A program made the position numbers and the translations under genes. The notes under the pieces are model-generated. The model saw nothing but the letters and a program-made list of their open reading frames with translations. It did not search any database and had not been told where the DNA came from. This document shows positions 24,749 through 35,907 of a stretch of DNA of 64,000 nucleotides, piece after piece. The stretch's first letter is position 1. Each line of letters opens with the position of its first letter. Origin of the DNA: Dactylonectria macrodidyma (Eukaryota; Ascomycota; Sordariomycetes; Hypocreales; Nectriaceae); contig JAGMUV010000001.1 of the NCBI GenBank assembly GCA_020744425.1, positions 3,348,001 to 3,412,000 of the forward strand. The letters run 5' to 3'.

Positions 24749-26227
24749 TAATATATATAATAAGTGAGTCAGAAATTACAAAATACCCCTTAAAATGAAA
24801 TTTTAGAAAAATTCTTAAAAAATTAAACTAGGTCTAAAATGGCTAAAATCTTAAACCTAGCTTATTTATAATATATATTATTTTTAAGAATTTTTTTAAG
24901 CTATATATACTTATATCACTAGTAATATAGAATTCGCACTGTTCTTTTTACTATTTTTACTTATAGTCAGCTTAATAAAATTTTAAAATTCTTTAAAAAA
25001 ATACTATCTTATAACTCTTTTTCTAATTTATTCTAAAAATGCGTTTTTAGATCTTAATAAGTCTTATAATGTACATAATAAGCGAGTAGGATAAATAAGC
25101 GAGCGTAATAAAAATCTCTTAACTTATATTATTTCTATTTAATCCCTTCATTCTTAACCACGCACTATATCAGACTTAAATATTAAGGCTAGAATCCTTC
25201 TTGTTCTTTAGGCCCTTTAAAATGACCTAAAATTAAAGCTCTAACGCACTATAAAGATCTATGAAGTTGGTCGTATAATACTATAGTGCTAGCAGAAGGG
25301 CATTCTTTCTATGTATAATACTATTCTAAAATCGCGCTGACTATCTGATCTAGAGGAATAGATCATTATTCAGTTCATTCTTAACCTGGATTTGTAAGGG
25401 TTTCTTCTATAACTGTATAGTATTAAAGAAATAGCTAATCGGCTGCTCGCTAACTGCGATGCATTACCTATTAGCAAGCGTTAGGCTTCTAACTTTATTA
25501 GGTGATATTAAGAGCTTAAGATGTGTTTTTTTTATAAATATAACTATTAGAGGGCTAAATATGAAGATCTAGTTATTATTTATAACTAGTTTAGGCTTAT
25601 AAAGAATATAATTATAAAATATAGTATTAATCTTATTAATATTTATAACTTTAATAAAACTGGCTTTATAATAGGCCTTATTATAAGTAGAATGGTTATT
25701 ATAGGTATAGATAGATGTAGAAATCTAAAATCAGTCTAGCCTAGAAACTAGGAATAGGTTATAGTCATTTAGGCGATTAATGCGAAAGGCTGGGCGATCT
25801 AGTCGTTTATTGTGATTATAAGCTAATATTACCTTACTAACTAGTACTAAGAAAGTAACCTCTTAAGCGATTAGGCTATTATAATAACTTAAAATAACTA
25901 GACTAATAATAAGATAGGTCTTAAGTAGCTTAAGCACTTTAATTAGTATATAAAAGATTAATCGATTAGTCATTATTATTTTCTAATCCTTAATAGGTAT
26001 GAAAGTCACTACTTTATTAACTTTAAAAAATATTATAAAGAGAACTATATTATTACGCTTTATATATTGCCTTATTTATCTTATTTACTTTAGCCGCTTA
26101 ATATTAGGTGCTTTAGGCTATTTAAAAAAGCCTATAGTTAAGTAATTAAGTAATTAATTAAGTGCTTTATAACTTACATTTTAAAGACTGAGTTCTTCTT
26201 AGCCTTTTATACTACTTATAAAGCTAC

Positions 26228-28090
26228 TAACATACTCTACTAATAAGTATAACAAACTAGTAAGTATAATAAAAATCCCTTAAACTCTTATCTTTTTATC
26301 TAATTATCTATTTCTTAACTACTTACTATATTATAGTTTAATAATAAAGCAAATATTCTTCTTACTCTTTAAGCCCTTTAAAATGATCTAAAATTAAGTC
26401 TTTAATACACTATAAGCATTTACTAAGTCCATTATTAAACCTTATATTACTAACAGAAGGGCATTCTTTCTTAACGCAATACTATCCTTAAATTATATAA
26501 ATTATCTAATCTAGAAGAATAGATCATTATTCAGTTCATTCTTAATCTAGATTCGCGAGGGTTTCCTCTGCAACTTCGTAGTATTAAAGAAATGGCTAAC
26601 TGGCTGCTCGCTAACCGCGATGCATTACTTATTAGAAAGAACTGGGCTTCTAAGTTCATTAAGTAATACTAAGAGCTTAAGATGCGTTTTTTTTATAAAT
26701 ATAACTATTAAAGAGCTAAATGCAAAGATCTGACTATTATTCATAACTAGTTTAGGCTTATAGAGAATATAATAGTAAAATATAGTATTAACTTAGCTAA
26801 TATCTATAACTTTAATAAGACTGGCTTTATAATGAGTATAATTATAAGCATAATGGTTATTATAGGCATAGATAGGCGTAGAAACCTGAAATCAGTATAG
26901 CCTAGAAACTGGGAATAGGTTATAATTATCTAGGCAATTAATGCAGAAGGCTAGGCGATCTAGCTATTTATTATAGTTATAGGCTAATATTACCTTACTA
27001 GCTAGTATTAAGAAAGCAACCTCCTAAGCGATTAGGCTATTATAATAACTCTAAATAGCTAGACTGATAATAAAATAGGTCTTAAGTAGCTTAAGCACTT
27101 TAATTAGTATATAAAGAATTAATTAACTAATTACTATTATCTTCTGATCCTTAATAAGCATAAAAGTCATTATTCTATTAACTTTAAGAAATATTATAAA
27201 GAGAATGATATTATTATACTTTATATACTGCCTTATTTATCTTACTTACTCTAGCCTCTTAATATTAAGTGCTTTAGGCTACTTAAGAAAGTCTATAGTT
27301 AAGAAATTAAGCAGTTAATTAAATACTTTATAACTTATATTTTAAAGACTGAGTTCTTTCTAGCCTTTTATACTGCTTATAAAGCCATTATAATAAAGAG
27401 TAATATTATAAAGGGCTTTTAAAAGGCTAGACTTATTCCTATAGATATAGAAAATATTATATTAAAGCTTAATATATAGCTACAGACTCTAACACTAATT
27501 AAAAAGGAGGCTAGCCTCCCTGACCCTTGGGTCTTAAAGATACTAAAGACCGTGCTTAAGGCCAGCTCTTAGTCTAAATACTTCGAAAGACGAATTAAAA
27601 GGTATTAGAGCAGCTTTCTAGTATTAATTCTTAAGGCCGTTATATCACTTTCTAAGGGAATAAAGAGAATAATGCATAAAGTAGCATTATTAAGGTCTGA
27701 AGTCCAGATCCTTCGACAGGCAAATAAGACTCTTAGTAAGCAACGGAGAGTTAAAAAAACACGGTTAAGGAATAGAGGGAAGATAACTCTAGATAAAGGA
27801 AGGGATATAATTAATTAGAAGGACATTAATGCGCAGTTAGTAGCTAAATCGTTAAGAAGTAGTGGTTATAGAGGGTTAGCGCGATTGAAGAAAAAGCACT
27901 GCAGAACTTGCAGAAAGACTGGTCATAATACAAGGACCTATTAGGTCATTATTAAGATATCTAGAGAAGAGGATAGTCATTAATTTTATTAATTTAATAC
28001 TTTATTATATTTTTATTTAATATTCTATATTAAAGGTTAGGAATTTTATTATACTTACTAGTTTATTACACTCACTAGTAGAGTATGTTA
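26228..28090 (+). mobile_element. Fot1/pogo transposon M6 nested in M5
   Basis: 1,863 bp flanked by TA. Left TIR ACATACTCTACTAATAAG; right TIR ends CTCACTAGTAGAGTATGT, its inverted match. The subterminal 17-bp unit AAGTATAACAAACTAGT is followed by AAGTATAATA. One transposase frame reads on the plus strand. Confidence 0.88.
26290..27985 (+). pseudogene. Fot1/pogo-family DDE transposase, RIP-inactivated
   Basis: The N-terminal psq/CENP-B-type DNA-binding part is visible as KLYKLSNLEEWIIIQFILNL (one stop read as Trp) and LDSRGFPLQLRSIKEMANWL, then WASKFIK. The DDE_1 core follows: IYNFNKTGFM (DETGF has become NKTGF), VIIGIDRRRNLKSVQPRNWE, AINAEGWAI, GLKWLKHFNQYIKN, LLILNKHKSHYS (DGHESH has become NKHKSH) and LQPLNIKCFRLLKKVYS. 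The C-terminus near 27,890-27,935 retains an intact knuckle, KKHCRTCRKTGHNTRTY. Both visible catalytic aspartate sites are now asparagine, and many TAG codons replace Trp and Gln. Typical Fot1 enzymes are about 540 residues, which fits this span. Confidence 0.88.
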
Positions 28091-28889
28091 TAATAAGGAG
28101 TAATATTAAAAGAGGCTTTTAAGAGGCCAGGCTTATTCTATTAAACCCAGAAAGTATTATATTAAAGCTTAATATATAATTATAGACTTTAATACTAATT
28201 AAGGAGAAGGTCAGCCTTTCTAACTCTTAAGTCTTAAAGACCCTAAAGATAGTACTTAAGGCTAGCTCTTAGACTAAATACTTAGAAAGATAAATTAGAA
28301 GGCATTAGAGTAGCTCTTTAGTATCTATTCTTAAGGCTCTTAAGTCATTTTCTAAAGGAATAATAGTAATAATGCATTAGATAGTATTATTAAAGTCTGA
28401 AAACCAGATCCTTTAATAAGTAAATAAGAGTCTTAGTAAGCAGCATAAAGCGAAAAGAACCCGCTTATATAAAGGAGGGAAGATGACTTTAGATAAGGGA
28501 AGGGATGAGATAGATCAGAGAGATGTTAATGTGTAGGTAGTGGCCGAATCGTTAAGAAGTAGTGGTTAAAGGAGGTTAGTAATACTGAGGGAAAGGCGCT
28601 ATAGAACTTATAGAAAGGCTGGTTATAATATAAGGACCTATCAGGCTGTAATTAAGACCTCTGAGGAAGAGCATAGCGATTAGTTTTAATTAATTGATAG
28701 CATTATTATGATTTTATTGAGGTTTGAATCTTAGAGGTTAGAATTTTTATCACGCTCGCTTGTTTGTCCTACTCGCTTATTATATACATTATCTAGTTTT
28801 AAGAAATTTAAAATTACTTATTTTAGCTGCACAGTATGGTTTCTGACTTGCTTGTATTTCTGACTCGCTTATTATATACGTTATTATAT

Positions 28890-29505
28890 AATGCACTATA
28901 TATATATTATATTAATTATTTAATTAGAGGGTGTTATTATAAGTTAGTTATATTATGAGTAAGTAGTTAAATTGTGATTAGTAATTGAATTGCGACTTAG
29001 AATTACAATAAGCCCTTATGGGGCTTTTATTATATAACGATTTTGCCTTCTAATATCTAGCTTTTCTATTCAGCTTTTCTATTTAGCTTTCTAGCTGCTT
29101 AATGCATTCTAAAGAGTTAATTAAAATAGTAATGTAACGGGAATTCGGAGCCGCCCCACCCGACCGGTCATCTCACGTGACCAGTGGGGCTTCGCCTCCT
29201 TTTCGTCACGTATGCGCTTGAGGTTCACTTTGGAATCCTCAAGCTTTAGTCTTGGAATACAGAGACCGGTGCCTTACCGCTGTACCTAGCTGCTTATTAT
29301 CTCACTGTGATATTTATCCCTTACAAGTAAGGCTTGCACTCTGATATAATAAAATCTCTAGTCATTCTGAATTACTATTGCCTTAAGCTTAGGTTTTAGG
29401 CCTTTATACTATTATTTATTATTAATTATTTTTTATTATTATTTAACTTCTGGCCTCTTTCTGAGTGTGCGCTGCTAAGGACTGTAACTTTAATAAATAG
29501 TATAT
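28890..29505 (+). repeat. dispersed repeat X, copy B, split by a solo LTR
   Basis: Matches 46,690-47,110 before and after the insertion at 29,133-29,325: GGGGCTTTTATTATATAACG, ATCTAGCTTTTCTATTCAGC, then GGCTTGCACTCTGAT, TCTAGTCATTCTGA and GAGTGTGCGCTGCTAAGGAC. Differences from the 46,690 copy are mostly C-to-T and G-to-A. Confidence 0.82.
29133..29325. repeat. 193-bp solo LTR with perfect 5-bp target duplication
   Basis: Begins TGTAACGGGAATTCGG and ends TATCCCTTACA, giving TG...CA termini with short inverted ends (TGTAA/TTACA). AGTAA flanks it on both sides (29,128-29,132 and 29,326-29,330). The empty site is seen in the sister repeat at 46,938 (ATAGCAAGGCTTGC). It is GC-rich with no sign of RIP, unlike the host repeat. 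Its parent retrotransposon is not in the window. A tRNA-like look on the minus strand was considered and not supported. Confidence 0.85.
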
Positions 29506-29730
29506 TTAAAATTCCTGAATTTTTAGCTTTGATCAATTGTGCTCTCCTTGTCAGCGCCCTCTCACATCTTCGTCCCTCTAGGGAGAAGACTGAGAAGGCT
29601 TAGTCAGGCGGCGCGCCCGGGCGCCGATGTATCAGTCGCTCCTGTACACTAAGAGTTTGAACGAGGATTTGGGGTTAGCCCTCTGACATATCAATCTATT
29701 AATCAATCTTTTCTCGGCCACATTCCCCAG
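29506..29730. other. transition from repeats to genic island; 3' flank of HET gene
   Basis: GC content rises from about 29,520. No separate gene is seen. This probably contains the 3' UTR of the minus-strand HET gene. Confidence 0.4.
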
Positions 29731-32495
29731 TCATATTATTGTAAAATGTCGGGGTGAGAGGTTAGAGCCGGGAAATATCATCCTAAATTTCCAGCTCTCA
29801 CCCTCAAACACTCCAATGCGCTCGAACGTGTCAGGCAAGCCAGGCACGTTCTGAAGGACAAGTCCGTATGTCTGGTAGCCATCTAAAACGGGTACCAAGA
29901 AGACCGTCTTGTTCTCCGCCTTGACCAATGGCGCATCAGGAAAGACGTTCGCAAGACTCAGATTCCTCATGACACGGTGGTCGTCGAGCTTCTCTCTGAA
30001 AAGGCGATACGTATCTGAAGACTTGACCTTCGAGGTAAGACAGGACCACAGGCATGACAAACACAGCAAAGATAGTAAGATCTCAAAAAGGCAGGAGAAA
30101 ATACAGAAGATTGCCTCGAAGTAGGGTCGAAGAAAGGCGAGCGCATGGTTTACTGCAGGTAAGAATATGCGCGATAGTGAGCCTGCTAACGCTGACAACA
30201 AGCGCGCCGATTGTTGATTTAGTGCCTTAGCTTTTCGTAGTAGTGCCTTAGCTTTTCGTAGTAGTAGCGATATTGATTGTTGGATCTTGTGCCAATGAGT
30301 TAGATTCTCTGTCTGATAGTCATAGCTGGACATACCCAAATCTGAAGTTTCTCTAATGAGCTTTTCCTCGTGAAGTTGCCAGTAACCTTAAGCCGCCTTG
30401 TTAGATACTTAGGTATGGCGCATACAGATTGGGGGAGCCTACAGGTATTGACAAGCCGCTCGTAATTGAGGTGGAGATGATTGATGCCTACAAGATTGTC
30501 AGGTCGTGGTGCCAATTCCATTCGCAGTTGGCGATTCAAGGCGATTCAAAGGTCTTACAGGCTCAAGGGACGTGCCGTATTGAGACCATACAGTCAGGTT
30601 TTCGCATTTCCCCTCTCCATTAGTTACCATGGTAGCTACTAGGAGACATCCAGACAATTGCAAACCCAATACTGGGCATGCGGTCGTGTGGGACTGACAC
30701 TGCTGCATTTGAATGACGCTGACATTGCTGATGATGCTCCTTCCTTTGTATTGACCAAGGTTGAAGTTGATTGGACAGTCCACCGACGCCCAGGACCACG
30801 AAGGTGCCCTGTACTCCCGAGATCTTGGATTGCGAGGAGGACTCGTCGTCCACAATAGCGACATTGGTAGACTGGCATCCAGCCAGATGCCCGCCGAGTA
30901 ACCACGGCCCGTAGAGTGTCCAATCCGCGACGCCAGTCCCTCTAGTGCCATAAGCCTGTCCGACGGCCTAGTAAGCTTGGCGATCGTATAGTCTTTGATG
31001 AATACTGGCCAGGCCTCATCGTCAGTCGTGATGTGTCGGGTCGGGTCAAGGAGTTTTTGGAGCCGCGCCTTGTCGACCTCAAGAGAATCGAACCGATCAA
31101 TGAAATTCTCGCTCGTCTTCCCAGTTGGCCACGACTCGGAGGCCCGGATACCTTGGCAAGCCCAGAGCATTTGAGTTTTGCCAAAGATGAGTAACCGGTG
31201 CGACAAAGTTCGTTCCTGGAATACCCAACCCCTATTGTACCACTGCGATCTCTGCACCTCCTGTTCATAAATAGGTGGGAGATATCGAGGCCTGACAGCG
31301 AATCTTAGGCTGGATGAAGGGTTGAAAGGATTGGGGACCAAGCACGGCCGTACGCGGTAGGGATTCCTGGTCGAAAAGCAGCCGCTGTCAGCCTTGCCGC
31401 TGTTGGCCGCGGCGATGGTACATGTGGCGAGGCCATAAACCTTGGACATGGTTGTGGACTCACGAGCCCAGTCGCCATCATCATCCTGTATAATGCACAT
31501 ACAATCCACCCATAAGTACTCCAAGCCAAGGTGTCGTGAAACCTGTATCGCCTCTTGCAAGGTACGAGAAAGCTTTGAGGCTTGTATGGCCTCCTGATAG
31601 CTTTGGAGGTTAGCCAGGGTGAGAACGAAGTCTTTCTGCTCCCCCCACCGATGGCTCAACACCGCATAGGAAACTTGGTTCTGTTCTTTTAGGGAGGAGG
31701 TCGACACAAGGCGAAGGCACTCCGATGTCGGCGAGCCGACGTAGAGCAATCTCGTAGGTAGCCAGCTTAATTCCCCAATACCATCCGTTGGTTGACAACC
31801 TGGATGATTTTCGACACAGTTTTGGAGCCAATGCTTGGCGAGGTCCAGATTCTCCCTAGTACCAGTCGAAATCTGCCGCGGGATGTCTCTTTGTGCAATA
31901 GTCTCTGCATTTGAGAGGTGCTCTGTCACTGATTAGTGGATCAAAAGCACGCTGTCGTTGACAGGAGTCAAGTCTTACCTGAACATAATTCTAATGGAAG
32001 AACGATTTTTGAGCCATCTCCCCATGACAACGCAGTGAACTGTAGAACAAGCCAGAATTCTCGCGAACCATCGAAGAGCTCGTCAGAATCCGTGCAAAGA
32101 AGTGTCGCAAGCTTATAGTCAGTAGGATCTTGGTCGGAAATAATAGTCGCCCGCTGTACTTCTTGTTCATCTTCATAGTCGCCGTTGAATGGTGGAGTTA
32201 GCCATGGCTTCCCCTCGCCAAAACAAGCCCAGTCCCAATTCAGGACCTTGAATGCGTATCTGACATCTTGCAGAAATTCTGCGCTGGTGGACCTTATATT
32301 CATATTTGAGCAGGCTCCTTCCACGATTGTGCACAGATGGCACCCTCCGGTGAGGGCTGCCGAGTATGAGGTAACGGTATGACCCCAGGCATAGTATGTT
32401 CCATATGTCAGTTGCCTGGGCTGGGCAAAAATATCGTTGCATACCGCGCAGATGTTGTGGTGCTTGGGGGATTCTTGCCGCAAAGGTGAGGGCAT
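29731..32495 (-). CDS. HET-domain (heterokaryon incompatibility) protein
   Basis: Exon 1 is 32,495-31,979 (ATG at 32,495 is the first in a frame that otherwise opens with TTG). A 50-nt intron (31,978-31,929, GTAAGA...TCAG) joins exon 2 in frame. The N-terminal part has the Cys/His-rich lead typical of the family (ICAVCNDIFAQ, GCHLCTIVEG). The HET domain carries YAVLSHRWG (260-268), LEYLWVDCMCIIQD (308-321) and RGWVFQER (405-412). Exon 2 would stop at 30,499, but a further frame from about 30,385 to 29,731 ends in YGLVLQNVPGLPDTFERIG, a typical HET C-terminus, so a second intron is likely. A GTAAGA donor at 30,558 fits; the acceptor is not settled. HET proteins trigger cell death when incompatible hyphae fuse; no partner is evident here. 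The tail includes hydrophobic helices and a duplicated heptapeptide. Confidence 0.8.
30222..30263. repeat. 21-bp perfect tandem duplication inside the HET tail exon
   Basis: GTGCCTTAGCTTTTCGTAGTA occurs twice back to back at 30,222 and 30,243. On the coding strand it duplicates seven residues in frame (LLRKAKALLRKAKAL), just before the predicted membrane helices. Confidence 0.85.
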
Positions 32496-33200
32496 CAGGC
32501 TCAAGTTGTGAAGTGTATGCAGCGTAGACGTGTGAGAAAAGTACTAGTTAAGCATTGTAGTAGGACTTTCTTATCGATGATTATACTGGTCCCTGTCTGC
32601 CCTCGAGGAATAAATGAATCGAGGCTGGGCCATGTGCGAGGCTAAATATAAAAATTCTGTGCCATCTTCATTACATGGCGTTCTAGCGCTAGTAATTAGG
32701 CCCAGAACTAAGCCATTGCCATCCTTAGCTGGACAGGAACTATGAAGCCATGTCAGCACTCAGCAGGTATATTCTGCCTCATTATGGCAAAGAAGGTTTA
32801 GCTTGAGTCCTCGGAGGTCAGCAGCTGCAGGCAATGGCAGACAATGCTAGATCAGCTATTAGTAGATTACGTATCCCCTTGACTGCGGTAAGCCTCCACC
32901 CCCTTGAGCAGCCCCACATCACCCCTGCAACGGCCGGGGTACGTGAGAGTGACCTGGAGCGCGTTCAGAATCAACAACAGCCAATTTCACATACAACTTA
33001 TTCTTACATTCTCATGGATTCCCAACTACCCCCTAGCCAGGCAGTTAACATATGTGATGACGATAGCTTCATTCGTGTTGATAAGAGCCGCCGCTAGCAA
33101 CCTGCTGATAACACCTGCCGGCCAATAGAAAAGCCGGTTCCGGACCGCGGCTTCAACTTCGAGCCGATGGACCTAGGTCCAAGCCAACCCCCTACGATAG
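32496..33200. other. upstream region of HET gene and left margin of piggyBac copy
   Basis: Contains the HET promoter side (the gene reads leftward from 32,495). No gene is supported. 32,834-33,130 has overlapping 74-87 codon frames without recognisable content. The exact left end of the piggyBac element was not found. Confidence 0.4.
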
Positions 33201-34990
33201 CAGCTTTGCCCCAGCAGCCGCTGTTGCTTTTCTAGGAATTCCTACCTATTTTCCTAGTAGAAAGCTGAGCTGGCTATACTAATAGCTTGGTTAATGACCA
33301 ATTGCAGCAGCATGAAGCTGGAAGCTGCAGATTGAAGCTACAGTTACGGCTGCTAGACTGGACGCCAGTCTCCGCCGCAGAAATCTACATATAGATTGCA
33401 ATCTTGATATATATGCAAATGCACATAGAACGGAAGATCGAGACCTATTGGACCGGTTCTCGGCCGGGGGCTATATACGCCAAGCATCCTGTAACTATGT
33501 GGATGGCTAGGGACAGATTCTAGCTAATATTGCGCTACCTTCGTCTCTTTAACTACAACACCATCGATACGGACCCCAATTTGACCTTCCATGGCCGGAC
33601 CTTCAGCCGGGTCAACGCCTGGTCTGACCACATATAGCATACGTCCACTGTTTTCTTCAAGCCGGGCACATCTATCGTTGTAGATGAAGGCATGGTCCGC
33701 TTTCTCGGCCGGTCTCATGATACAACAACCGTCCCTAATAAACCGATACCACGGGGCTTCAAAATGTGGGCTGTGGCCCAACAGGGCTATTTCCTACGGT
33801 GGATTTAGCACAGGCCGGGCCGGAAGTTCGGGCCCGTAGGGGTCCGGCCGGCTCGCCCGCGGCAAGGGTCACTGCTACAGAAGAGCCGGCAGCATATCCG
33901 TCAGAAGAGGGCAGTTCAACTGAATCCGACCCAAGCTGTAGTTATTGCCCTAGTAAATCTGCTGCCGGATTCCATATATCACGTCTTTCTCGATAACCTA
34001 TTCTCTTCCGCCGACCTCTTCTGCCGACTTCGTCAGTGTGGCCACGGAGCTACAGGCACAGCCCGCCGTAACTGTGGCTTACACACCTCCCTCGTCAGCT
34101 TGAAGGCCGCAGATAACACTGCTGCCAGCAGCCTTGAATTTAACGACCTAAGGGCTGTCCTTACGCCTGGTAACCAGGTCAGTCAGGAAGACACAGTTAT
34201 GTTGTTTTTACCTACTAATTTGTCCTCGGCTAGGTCAATCAGATCGCGTGGAAAGACAACGCTCCGTGCTGTTCTTATCAACCGTATTTACGGGCGATGA
34301 AAGAAGTGACTGCCTGCGGAAGAAGCTGACAACGGATCAAATTCGAGCACGGCCAATATAGGGTTTTTTTGGTGACAGCCAAGTGAAAGAGGTTTCTATC
34401 CCGTCTATCGCCGCTACCTACAAACTCGAGATGAACTCTGTGGACCGCGGCCCCAACTGCCGTGTGCGTAGGGGGGGTTGGAAAGCCCTAGCTTGGGACT
34501 TTCTGCTACAAATAGCCCTTGTGAATAGCCTCATTTTACAGAAAAGAGGCCAGCCACAATGGGATCGGATAGACACTCAAGAAGAGTGGCGGCAGCGGCT
34601 TGTCTATAGCCTCATTGAGACCTATGCTTCTGAGACGGAATCCAGGAAGAGGCTTCGAACGGGAGACGAATTTACGCCTATCGCACAGCATAATCTAGTC
34701 CGCAAAGGGAAATCAGAATGCCTAGCCTGTCAGGGCTGTCAAATAAGTCGGACTCGCCGGCGCAAAAGGAGGGCTCCGTTATCTGCTGTAAGTGGTAACA
34801 GCCGGATGGCGCCGCAGTCACGATGGCGTTGTCAGGAGTGCAGTGTAGCTTTATGCAGATCAGGGAATTGTTGGGACTTCTGGCACCAGCCAGAATAGGT
34901 GGGAAACGATGTACCTTTCATTTTCTGTCCTCTAGCTGGCTAGACCCCCCTGTCACCGCCGAAGTGGCGGCTTATCGCAGTTAAGGGATA
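33200..34990 (+). pseudogene. piggyBac-type transposase, copy 1, decayed but not RIPed
   Basis: Reads as a broken DDE_Tnp_1_7 (piggyBac) transposase across several frames. Recognisable order: RFSAGGYIRQASCNYV near 33,450-33,500; YHVFLDNLFSSADLFCRLRQ near 33,980-34,035 with GHGATGTARRNCGLHTSL following; then an open stretch 34,383-34,898 with VSIPSIAATYKLEMNSVDRG, GGWKALAWDFLLQIALVNSL and a C-terminal Cys-rich domain (CLACQGCQ; WRCQECSVALCRSGNCWDFW). The zinc-binding tail plus the NSVDRG segment are typical of piggyBac proteins. Several stops and frameshifts separate the blocks, so it is inactive. Base composition is normal, in contrast with its AT-shifted relative at 44,345-47,635. TTAA-type ends were not established. 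Confidence 0.85.
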
Positions 34991-35907
34991 GACCCAGTAC
35001 TCCGTAAGTGTGCCTATGACCCCAAATTATTAGCGTTGTTGCCTGATGGCAAACCCGGCAACCCTACTCTCTATAATTCGTTGATTGGACGACATGCTAT
35101 GCGCTAACACCTATTGACCCCCTACGCTCTTTTAGGCTTGAGTTGCGGTCATCCCCAGCAGTTTCTGCGCCCAGCTCAGTTGAGGCGGGCGGCAGTGCCT
35201 GGACTTAGTCAAGGATCGTGCATACATACCGACGAGGCCAGCAACTGCCGAGCCGAGACACTTTTTATGCAATGAGACGTTCTCGACCGATAGGGATGAT
35301 TACCTAAATCCCGAGCCTTTAGATACCCAACGAGCCACAGATGGCGTTAGCAAAGTGAGGCGCCACGGATAAATATTCGGGGCGCTTCAGTTGTCAGCTA
35401 CCCTAAACCCCGCTTCCAAGGCACGGCTGCTGTGGAAGGGCGGCTAATGAAGCCAAGTAGGAATTGAACCTGAACCTGAAGTGAAGGCGACAACTATGAA
35501 TGGACGACGTAAGTTGTGTTGTAGGGATCACACACTCATTATGTCACTCGTTGTGACACGTTGGGTATAGGATACAAGAGTCTTTGGAAGCGTACAGAAT
35601 AGCTAGAGGATGTAGGAGAGTTATCGCCCTTAAATACAGTGTGTGCCTTCCCAACGGCCCCCCTGGAGACCTCATTCCTTCAGTCAGTCGGTTGCTAGGG
35701 CCGGCTTGTTTGGAACGCGATGTCTTGTATCGCGACATGCATCACATTCCGTTGTGACTTCCTAACAGCAACCAGTTGAACCTGGCATGGATCCAATTAA
35801 CTTAGGAGGAGAGCTAGTGCACACGCACACATCCCGCGGGCTAATAAAGGATACACACTTCGAACCTGAACCTGAACCATGCATCACATCACTACTTTCC
35901 AACAATA
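34991..35907. other. spacer with LTR-like fragment
   Basis: No gene is supported. 35,540-35,755 on the minus strand has features of a small LTR: CGTTGTGAC-type words near both margins (35,548 and 35,748), and TATTTAAGGGC, a TATA-like box, at about 35,630. I could not define exact ends or a target duplication. GAACCTGAACCTGAA occurs at about 35,466 and again at 35,862, bracketing the fragment. Confidence 0.35.

Larger units (their letters stand above)
25067..28791 (+). mobile_element. Fot1/pogo transposon M5, split by M6
   Basis: TA-flanked. TIR ATGTACATAATAAGCGAG, then 17-bp units with TAGGATA and CGTAATA heptamers; the right end has TAGGACA and CGTGATA in inverted form. Without M6 (26,228-28,090) it is 1,862 bp, the size expected for Fot1 elements. 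It carries the same RIPed transposase as M6, split into 25,130-26,227 and 28,091-28,690. C-terminal zinc-knuckle-like residues near 28,600 (YRTYRKAGYNIRTYQAV, with Cys and His replaced by Tyr) show the damage. Confidence 0.85.
24749..28883. mobile_element. TIR element M4, split by a nested Fot1/pogo pair
   Basis: Left end at 24,749 (TAATATATATAATAAGTGAG with TCAGAAA), right end at 28,883 (two units with TCAGAAA). The same element, uninterrupted, lies at 37,993-38,455. Comparison shows the empty site AAGTCTTATATCTAG at about 38,328, occupied here by M5 at 25,067-28,791. Without insertions it is about 410 bp. Confidence 0.85.

Noticed and set aside
29200..29300. tRNA-like look on the minus strand (box A-like GGTACAGCGGTAAGGC)
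   Set aside because: No acceptor stem or standard B box; the segment is fully accounted for as part of a solo LTR with a target duplication.
5000..30000. CRISPR-like spaced repeats
   Set aside because: The spaced repeats are transposon termini or short minisatellites in a eukaryotic genome; no array of unique spacers exists.
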